From NCBI GenBank assembly GCA_964567045.1, contig CAZMLE010000003.1, forward strand, positions 59,212 through 123,211: 64,000 nucleotides of DNA. The letters run 5' to 3'. Both the position numbers and the translations under genes were made by a program. The DNA comes from JAFNGF01 sp964567045. GTDB taxonomy: Bacteria > Planctomycetota > Phycisphaerae > Sedimentisphaerales > Anaerobacaceae. The notes below the pieces were generated by a model. The model saw only the letters and a program-made list of their open reading frames with translations. It was not told the DNA's origin and did no database searches. Shown here piece by piece: positions 58,612 to 64,000 of the stretch. The first letter of the stretch is position 1. Every line of letters starts with the position of its first letter.

Positions 58612-60003
58612 ATGCAACAGATACAGCAGAAAACTAAAATATATACAGTCAGCCAGGTTAACTCGCTGATCAAGGAGATTCTGGAAAATAATCTGCCCGG
58701 CTGGATGACTGTTACCGGCGAGATAACCGATTGGAAGCTGCACCATAAAGGGCACTGTTACTTTTCACTAAAGGATGAATATTCCAGGCTCCCTTGTGTT
58801 ATGTGGAACGACAACTTCAGGAAGGTAAAATTTAAGCCGGAAAACGGACTGGCCGTAATCGCTGAAGGTAACATCGACGTTTATTCTCCGCAGGGCAGAT
58901 ACCAGTTCTACGTTGAGTCGATGACCCCTGCCGGCATCGGGGCGCTGCAATTAGCCTTCGAGCAAATGGTAAGAAAGCTCCAGGCTGAGGGGCTTTTTGA
59001 TGACGCACATAAAAAACGAATTCCAGCATATCCGGAAAGGATCGGGATTCTCACCAGCGAATCAGGGGCGGCGGTGCACGACATAAAAGACAGCATCTGG
59101 AATCGCTGGCCCTGCGTCAAATTGTTTCTTTATCCCGTGCCGGTGCAGGGCGAAGGCGCAGCGCAAGAAATCGCAGCAGCTATCAGGGACGTAAACAGGC
59201 GCAATAAACAACTGAAACTCGACCTTCTCATTGTCGGCCGGGGCGGCGGGTCGCTGGAGGATTTGTGGGCGTTTAATGAAGAAGTTTTAGCCAGGGCTAT
59301 TTTCGATTCCAACATACCCATTATAAGTGCGGTCGGGCACGAGGTTGATGTCACTGTTGCAGATTTTGTTGCCGATGCCAGAGCATCCACGCCCACAAAG
59401 GCAGGAGTCGTCGCGGTTCCCGACATGCAAGAGGTTCTGGGACAGTTGGCATATTTTGCCAAAAGAATAGGCTCGCAGACAAAAACCAGGCTACAACTCT
59501 GCCGGAAAAGTTTGCAGACGATTCTGGCAAGTGCGGTCTTTAGAAATCCGCTTTTGCCTGTTCGCAACCGCGAACAACAATTAGACGAGCTAAGCACCAC
59601 TCTGGCCAGTTCGACAAAGGCTCTGCTTGCCGGGCTTCGGGATAGGCTTTACCTTTTTTATCAGCAGATTGTCAGGATTGAGCCGCATCGCCTGTTGGCC
59701 AGAAGGACAGTTGATTTGAACAATTTGCTCAATCGGGCGAACGTAGCGATAGGCAAAATTATCGCCGACTTAAAGATGCAGCTTACCGCCCAGGCAAATC
59801 GTCTGGCCGGCTTGAATCCAAAATCCGTCCTGCAACGCGGGTACAGCATCACTACAAATAAGCAGACCGGCCTGCTGGTAAGGACTCTGGATGAGATTCA
59901 AATCGGGGAACATCTTATCACTGAGCTTGCAGACCGAGACACGATTGAAAGTGCCGTAACGGATAAGTGCAAGCGAGAGAATTGCCAGCTCAGTAGTCCT
60001 TGA
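58612..60003 (+). CDS. xseA: Exodeoxyribonuclease VII large subunit
   Basis: The 463-residue protein has an N-terminal OB-fold (YTVSQVNSLIKEILENNLPG, GEITDWKLHHKGHCYFSLKD) and a catalytic region with IGILTSESGAAVHDI, IVGRGGGSLEDLWAFNEE and VGHEVDVTVADFVADARAST. A long coiled coil and a C-terminal LNPKSVLQRGYSITTN follow. It degrades single-stranded DNA together with XseB. The ATG at 58612 is chosen from homology; upstream frame passes through repeats. Confidence 0.95.
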   Translation: MQQIQQKTKIYTVSQVNSLIKEILENNLPGWMTVTGEITDWKLHHKGHCYFSLKDEYSRLPCVMWNDNFRKVKFKPENGLAVIAEGNIDVYSPQGRYQFYVESMTPAGIGALQLAFEQMVRKLQAEGLFDDAHKKRIPAYPERIGILTSESGAAVHDIKDSIWNRWPCVKLFLYPVPVQGEGAAQEIAAAIRDVNRRNKQLKLDLLIVGRGGGSLEDLWAFNEEVLARAIFDSNIPIISAVGHEVDVTVADFVADARASTPTKAGVVAVPDMQEVLGQLAYFAKRIGSQTKTRLQLCRKSLQTILASAVFRNPLLPVRNREQQLDELSTTLASSTKALLAGLRDRLYLFYQQIVRIEPHRLLARRTVDLNNLLNRANVAIGKIIADLKMQLTAQANRLAGLNPKSVLQRGYSITTNKQTGLLVRTLDEIQIGEHLITELADRDTIESAVTDKCKRENCQLSSP

Positions 60004-60919
60004 AATGCCTCATCCACGGCGGCCAGTTTTCGCTTTTTACCCCGCCAGCTTTGGTCCAAGCGTTGGCCGTGTCGAATTGGCGGTGCCACTTCAATGTCCA
60101 CAGCTCCTTCAGTCCGACCTTCCTGACGGACCAATCCATGAAAAGGCTGTTGACGTACCCATCATGCCGATTGATGCAGGGAGAAGGCCACGACGCGCTT
60201 GTTCGGACTTGTGCGGTAGGTATCGCATCGCATTCGGGAGGCTTCATGGTATCATGTATCCAGGCCCAGGGCCAGCAGCTATCCAGATGCAGTGGTATAT
60301 TACTTGCGCCCTTGACATGAGGGCTTGTCCAGCAATATGGATCCGGCTTATGGTCAGACCACCAGTACCACCAAGACCATGCGCTCGTACCATAGCTGCC
60401 GTAAGATTCTTCCCATGCCCAGGCAACCTCCGATGGCCACGAGTCCTTGCGCCCAAACCTGCCCCAGGCCAAGAAGGTTCCGCCCGCGGGGTTTCCGTCA
60501 CCGGTTGGGTTTGCAGGTTTTGTGGCCATCGGGCAGCAACGTGTCCCCTCGGTAGCACTGTACCAATCCCGGTCGCCGTAGGGACCCCAACCACCCCAAG
60601 GACCCCAGCCCCAGCCCCCACCCCAGGGCCCCCAACCGCCTGGCCAATCCCTGGGCGGCCAGTCGTCCGGCCCCCAGCCCGGAAAAAAACCATCGTTCTC
60701 AGCCACAGCAGTAGCCCAGAGGGTGCCCCACTGTCTCAGGTTCGCCTGACAGGCAACTGCCTTGGCTTGTCTTTTGACCCGCTGCAGCGTGGGCAGCAAA
60801 ATCGCCATCAGTAGCGCGATAATGGCAATCACCACCGAAAGCTCTATTAGCGTAAATCCGCGATACGCCCGCCAGCCGTTTGCCGGGTAAATCTGGCGGC
60901 TAAGCCCTTTTTTCCGCAT
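59990..60919 (-). CDS. Type II secretion pseudopilin-like protein with Trp-rich insert
   Basis: The 309-residue protein has a prepilin N-terminus (YRGFTLIELSVVIAIIALLM) with cleavage after Gly and Glu at +5. It ends with the planctomycete type (INRHDGYVNSLFMDWSVRKV, then WTLKWHRQFDTANAW). Residues about 80-120 contain ten tryptophans among Gly, Pro and Asp (for example GGWGPWGGGWGWGPWGGW). It would be a minor pilin exported through a type II/IV pathway. Its 3' end overlaps that of xseA by 14 bases on the opposite strand. Confidence 0.88.
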   Translation of the reverse strand: MRKKGLSRQIYPANGWRAYRGFTLIELSVVIAIIALLMAILLPTLQRVKRQAKAVACQANLRQWGTLWATAVAENDGFFPGWGPDDWPPRDWPGGWGPWGGGWGWGPWGGWGPYGDRDWYSATEGTRCCPMATKPANPTGDGNPAGGTFLAWGRFGRKDSWPSEVAWAWEESYGSYGTSAWSWWYWWSDHKPDPYCWTSPHVKGASNIPLHLDSCWPWAWIHDTMKPPECDAIPTAQVRTSASWPSPCINRHDGYVNSLFMDWSVRKVGLKELWTLKWHRQFDTANAWTKAGGVKSENWPPWMRHFKDY

Positions 60920-61124
60920 GGTCGGCTCGCCTCCATCAAAGGAGCCTTTTGACCGACATTTTTCATTTTTAGAGATGATGCATTCCGCCAGAAAATGCGT
61001 CTTATCGGATTATACTTTAACCGGTAGAGGTGGGCAAGAGATTCGCAAAAATTATTTGATTGAAACTGCCTGAACAAAAAAGTAAAAAGGTGAAAGTAAA
61101 AGGGCAGAAGTTAAGGTCAAAAAG

Positions 61125-61379
61125 ATGGCAGAAAAAAAGCAAAAAGACGATATAACCAAGCTCAGCTTTGAAGAGGCGATAAAGGAACTCACCAGCATTG
61201 TGGAAAAAATCGAGCAGGGCGAGATTCCGCTTGAGAATAGCCTGCAGCAGTATGAAAGAGGAATGATCTTGATTGCACACTGCAGGACGATATTGCAGAA
61301 AGCTGAAAAACGAATTGAGAAAATATCCAAAGAGGAGAAGCCAGAAGACGGAATTCAGAAAACAGAGCCGCGACCGTAA
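61125..61379 (+). CDS. xseB: Exodeoxyribonuclease VII small subunit
   Basis: The 84-residue protein has the XseB signature FEEAIKELTSIVEKIEQGEI and LENSLQQYERGMILIAHCRT. It forms the nuclease with XseA, whose gene is 1.1 kb upstream beyond an antisense pseudopilin gene. The last codons (GIQKTEPRP) fall inside a dispersed repeat that starts at about 61355. Start ATG 61125. Confidence 0.93.
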   Translation: MAEKKQKDDITKLSFEEAIKELTSIVEKIEQGEIPLENSLQQYERGMILIAHCRTILQKAEKRIEKISKEEKPEDGIQKTEPRP

Positions 61380-61455
61380 GAGAGCGGTAATCTCGTAGAA
61401 GACAGAAGACGGAGGACAGAAGACAGAATGTCGACATACGACATACGCAGTACGA
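61355..61455. repeat. Repeat block between xseB and tRNA-Leu
   Basis: It begins with AAACAGAGCCGCGACCGTAA then GAGAGCGG, the complement of the 57479-57512 repeat. GAAGACAGAAGACGGAGGAC-type direct repeats follow, then CGACATACGACATACGCAGT. Confidence 0.65.
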
Positions 61456-61458
61456 GAA

Positions 61459-61542
61459 GCGAGCGTGGCGGAATTGGCAGACGCGCAAGGCTTAGGACCT
61501 TGTGTCCTTTGGGACGTGGAGGTTCGACTCCTCTCGCTCGCA
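61459..61542 (+). tRNA. tRNA-Leu (UAG anticodon)
   Basis: GCGAGCG at the start pairs with CGCTCGC at the end. The anticodon loop CTTAGGA carries TAG. There is a long variable arm (TGTGTCCTTTGGGACGT) and a GGTTCGACTCC T-arm, as in class II leucine tRNAs. The CCA end is not encoded. Confidence 0.95.
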
Positions 61543-61563
61543 GTCGAATGAAAAAGCAGACAT

Positions 61564-61600
61564 GACTAACCGCGGAGAACGCTGAGAGCGCGGAGAAAAA
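61564..61600. repeat. CGCGGAGAACGC-type repeat after tRNA-Leu
   Basis: ACCGCGGAGAACGCTGAGAG followed by CGCGGAGAAAA repeats the CGCGGAGA unit. It lies in the gap before the DUF4838 gene. Confidence 0.5.
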
Positions 61601-61669
61601 ATTTAGAATTGTAAACTTAGCGAGCTCTGCGAACTGGGCGGTTGAAAAAGTCGAGGTGGGAAGCAAAAG

Positions 61670-63715
61670 TTGCTCAGACAAACCACATTGAGTATTTTGC
61701 AGGCGGGGCTCTTGCTTTGTTACGCTAATGTCGCAAGGCCGGCGGTGACGTTGGTGTCGAACGGTCAGCCTAAAGCTGTCATTGTGTTGCCGGCAAAACC
61801 TTCGCGTGCGGCTGCCGAAGGGGCAAAAATTCTGGCGGATCACATCCAGCAAATATGCGGTGCACGTCTGAAGGTGCTGAAAGAAGACCAGATCGGGCAG
61901 GCAAGAGTCGTGGATGGGCGGATCGAGGCAGGTTCAGGCACATCGGCTGCTGAGACATTTATTCTCGTGGGCGAAAGTGAGTTGGCCAGTAAACTTGGCG
62001 CCGCCAGCGAAGGTTTGGGGCCGGGCGGCATTTTGCTGCGGACAATCGGCAACGCACTGGTACTGCTGGGCCCTGACGATTCCACTCCTTCCGACCCGTA
62101 TGGCAGCCGATATGCGGTCACTACATTTCTGGAACAAGAGCTTGGCTGCCGGTATCTCTGGCCCGGAGAAAGTGGAAACGTTGTGCCAAAGCGCAAGACA
62201 ATCACGGTCAATTCAATCAATGTCCGGTTTACGCCGCTGCTGAAACAACGCAATATCCGCTGGAGCGATTACAGTAGTCGCATCCAGGAGGGTCTGGATC
62301 GGCTCGGATTTACCAGGGAAGATTTCCAAAAAGCCAGAGAAAACGCTGCGAGCACACAATCTGAAAGCAGCGATTGGATGGGCTGGCATCGGATGGGCGG
62401 TACGCTCGGATTAAGAACCGGAGACGGCACGATACTGCCGGCGGAAACCTGGGACAGATTTTTGCGTGAGCACCCGGAGTGGTTTGCGATGCAGTTGGAT
62501 GGCTCGCGTTATTTCGATCCCAGTTGGGAAAGGCCGAGGCTGTGCAAATCCAATCCCGCTCTTATCGAGGCAATCGCCCAGGAGAAAATCGAGGAGCTGG
62601 AGCGCAATCCGGGCCAGAAGACCGTGTCTTTGATGACTCATGATGGGGGTTCAAAGGCAGGATTCTGTATGTGCTCCGCGTGTAAGGTGCTGGACCCGCC
62701 TGAAGGTCGGCCTACACAACTCGGGACATACGACCACAAGTCGGGCCGGTACTACCGATTCGATTACGTGTCACTTACCGACCGGATGATTTATTTCTAT
62801 GATGCCATCGCTGAGAAGGTGGCAAAGGTATATCCGGAGGTCTTGTTTACCGGGCAGGCCTACAGCGTCTATCGGGCACCGCCGGTCAGGCAAAAGCTGC
62901 ACCGTAACATCGTCATTCGGTTTGTGCACAGCCCCAGCCATTACGCAGACGATGACGTGCGTCGTGAAGGGATGGCCGACTGGGACGCCTGGGTGGATGC
63001 AGCACAGATGATTTACTGGCGTCCGAATTCACTACTGTGGGGTCGGCACGAAGGAACGCTGGGCGTTTATGCGCACAAGCTCGGGCAAGATTTCCGTCAT
63101 ATATCCGGCAATAAGTGTGTCGGCACCGATTTTGATTCCTGTATGCATCACTGGGCTACGCAGGGACTGAACTACTATGTGCTGGCAAAGCTACACTGGA
63201 ACCCCGATCTGGATGTTGACCAGGTGATAGATGATTACTGTCGCTGCGGTTTTGAGGCGGCAGCCGGAGAAATTAAAAGATACCTCTTGCGTATTGAGCA
63301 GTTGACCGACCGGGCAGCAGCCAAAAGAAACGCCGATGTCACCGAGCCTTATACGCCGCAGGTTATTGCCGAGCTTGGCGCCATGCTGGATGCTGCGGAT
63401 AAGGCTGCCGGCGACGATATGGCCGTGCGGCGACGGATCGCATTTTTGCGTGTTGGACTGGATTTCACCGAGTTGCAGGCGAAAATCTATCGGCTGCTGG
63501 CCGTGGCCGGACAGGGAAGCCCGACGGCTGAGCAGAAAAGGCAAGCCAAACAACTCCTGGATGCAAAGTACCAGCGCATGCGCCAGATATTTGAGAAAGA
63601 GCATTTTGCGGTGAATGTGGCGGCATTATGCTGGGGCGAGTGGGGACGGTTCAAAAGATTGGGCTGGACCGGACCTTCACCGAACATCAGAACCGGCAGC
63701 AGGTCCGGGGATTAA
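61670..63715 (+). CDS. Exported DUF4838 domain protein
   Basis: The 681-residue protein has a signal peptide (LSILQAGLLLCYANVARPA) and an N-terminal glycosidase-accessory region (AAEGAKILADHIQQICGARL, ILVGESELA, FLEQELGCRYLWPGE). The DUF4838 core follows (SLMTHDGGSKAGFCMCSACK, DRMIYFYDAIAEKVAKVYPE, RFVHSPSHYADDD). DUF4838 resembles the fold around glycoside hydrolases, so a polysaccharide role is likely. The only start in frame is TTG 61670, with GAGGTGGG upstream, which is unusual. The end is intact. Confidence 0.85.
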   Translation: MLRQTTLSILQAGLLLCYANVARPAVTLVSNGQPKAVIVLPAKPSRAAAEGAKILADHIQQICGARLKVLKEDQIGQARVVDGRIEAGSGTSAAETFILVGESELASKLGAASEGLGPGGILLRTIGNALVLLGPDDSTPSDPYGSRYAVTTFLEQELGCRYLWPGESGNVVPKRKTITVNSINVRFTPLLKQRNIRWSDYSSRIQEGLDRLGFTREDFQKARENAASTQSESSDWMGWHRMGGTLGLRTGDGTILPAETWDRFLREHPEWFAMQLDGSRYFDPSWERPRLCKSNPALIEAIAQEKIEELERNPGQKTVSLMTHDGGSKAGFCMCSACKVLDPPEGRPTQLGTYDHKSGRYYRFDYVSLTDRMIYFYDAIAEKVAKVYPEVLFTGQAYSVYRAPPVRQKLHRNIVIRFVHSPSHYADDDVRREGMADWDAWVDAAQMIYWRPNSLLWGRHEGTLGVYAHKLGQDFRHISGNKCVGTDFDSCMHHWATQGLNYYVLAKLHWNPDLDVDQVIDDYCRCGFEAAAGEIKRYLLRIEQLTDRAAAKRNADVTEPYTPQVIAELGAMLDAADKAAGDDMAVRRRIAFLRVGLDFTELQAKIYRLLAVAGQGSPTAEQKRQAKQLLDAKYQRMRQIFEKEHFAVNVAALCWGEWGRFKRLGWTGPSPNIRTGSRSGD

Positions 63716-63900
63716 ATTGCCAAGGGCGTCGAAATGAAACGCAATCTGGCAGCAGCTATTTGCATTTCAGTATTTTTTCTGTGTAGTTCTTACTATTGAG
63801 ACAGAAAGCAAAAGCCGGTAATATTCTATGCTCACGGATTGTGCGGCAAGAATTTTGCTGCAGCGCAACGAAGATACATAGAAAACCTAAGGCGTTGGGA
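63716..63900. other. Short gap with a broken exported-protein-like frame
   Basis: An ATG at 63734 opens MKRNLAAAICISVFFLCSSY, a convincing signal peptide, but a TGA follows after 21 codons. The same frame then continues with KPVIFYAHGLCGKNFAAAQ. This could be a decayed gene. TAAGG before 63901 serves the next gene. Confidence 0.3.
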
Positions 63901-64000
63901 ATGTTCGGCAGATATTTTCAGCTTGAGCAAAAGCGTACCAGCGTAAGGATTGAATTTGTAGCGGGTGTGACCACCTTTCTTACGATGGCCTATATTATAT
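63901..64000 (+). CDS. NCS2-family purine permease (AzgA/PbuG type), N-terminus only
   Basis: The 33 codons visible begin MFGRYFQLEQKRTSVRIEFV and continue with AGVTTFLTMAYII, the hallmark start of adenine/guanine/hypoxanthine permeases of the AzgA-like NCS2 family. The rest lies beyond the window. TAAGG is about 12 bases before the ATG. Confidence 0.8.
   Translation, partial: MFGRYFQLEQKRTSVRIEFVAGVTTFLTMAYII

Noticed and set aside
60005..60814. 269-codon plus-strand frame opposite the pseudopilin
   Set aside because: It arises from the C-rich low-complexity tract that encodes the Trp-rich region on the other strand; the pilin motifs decide for the minus strand.
63740..63900. Purine riboswitch before the NCS2 permease
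   Set aside because: The conserved purine-riboswitch loops could not be found in the 185-base gap.

Overview
The window comes from a Gram-negative flagellated bacterium, most likely a member of Planctomycetota (class Phycisphaerae, Sedimentisphaerales-like). The inference rests on P- and L-ring genes (an outer membrane), large exported proteins with PA14, LamG and dockerin-type tails, a DUF4838 protein, a pseudopilin of the planctomycete type, an MJ0042-type zinc ribbon and TPR proteins embedded in the flagellar genes. No rRNA gene or taxonomic marker is present, so this placement is inferred.

Positions 1-22862, all on the minus strand, hold a hook, rod and filament-cap locus. In transcription order it runs flgD, flgE, a membrane PilZ-like gene, flgF, flgG, flgA, flgH, flgI, a FlgJ-type rod-binding gene, flgN, flgK and flgL. 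It continues into a probable glycosylation segment: two TPR/glycosyltransferase genes, a TPR gene, a small coiled-coil gene and a 1321-residue methyltransferase/glycosyltransferase fusion. It ends in fliD, which is cut by the window edge. Two sigma-54 type promoters (22963-22978 and 10449-10464) fit this strand.

Positions 23420-38360, plus strand, hold the regulatory and export half: a sigma-54 response regulator, a sigma-54 promoter (25290-25305), two TPR/periplasmic genes, a second sigma-54 regulator, fliL, fliM, fliN, flhA, a small membrane gene, a sigma-28 gene, two small genes, two lipoprotein genes and flgM. The logic appears to be sigma-54 activation of hook genes followed by sigma-28/FlgM control of late genes.

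Positions 39076-64000 are mixed: a zinc ribbon, a large modular exported protein, tRNA-Ser, an HtrA protease, a YebC regulator, an O-antigen-ligase-like and a WecA/MraY-like gene, DUF4416, a Tat-exported TIM-barrel protein, proS, a NotI-like restriction endonuclease with an adenine methyltransferase, a YhaM-like nuclease, a beta-helix protein, a C39-like membrane protein, xseA and xseB separated by an antisense pseudopilin gene, tRNA-Leu, a DUF4838 protein and the start of an NCS2 purine permease.

The most striking feature is a dense population of short palindromic repeats of about ten families. They lie between genes and also in frame inside at least a dozen genes, mainly flagellar, where they become short low-complexity linkers or N-terminal extensions. 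This resembles the in-frame palindromic elements known from Rickettsia, but with different sequences.
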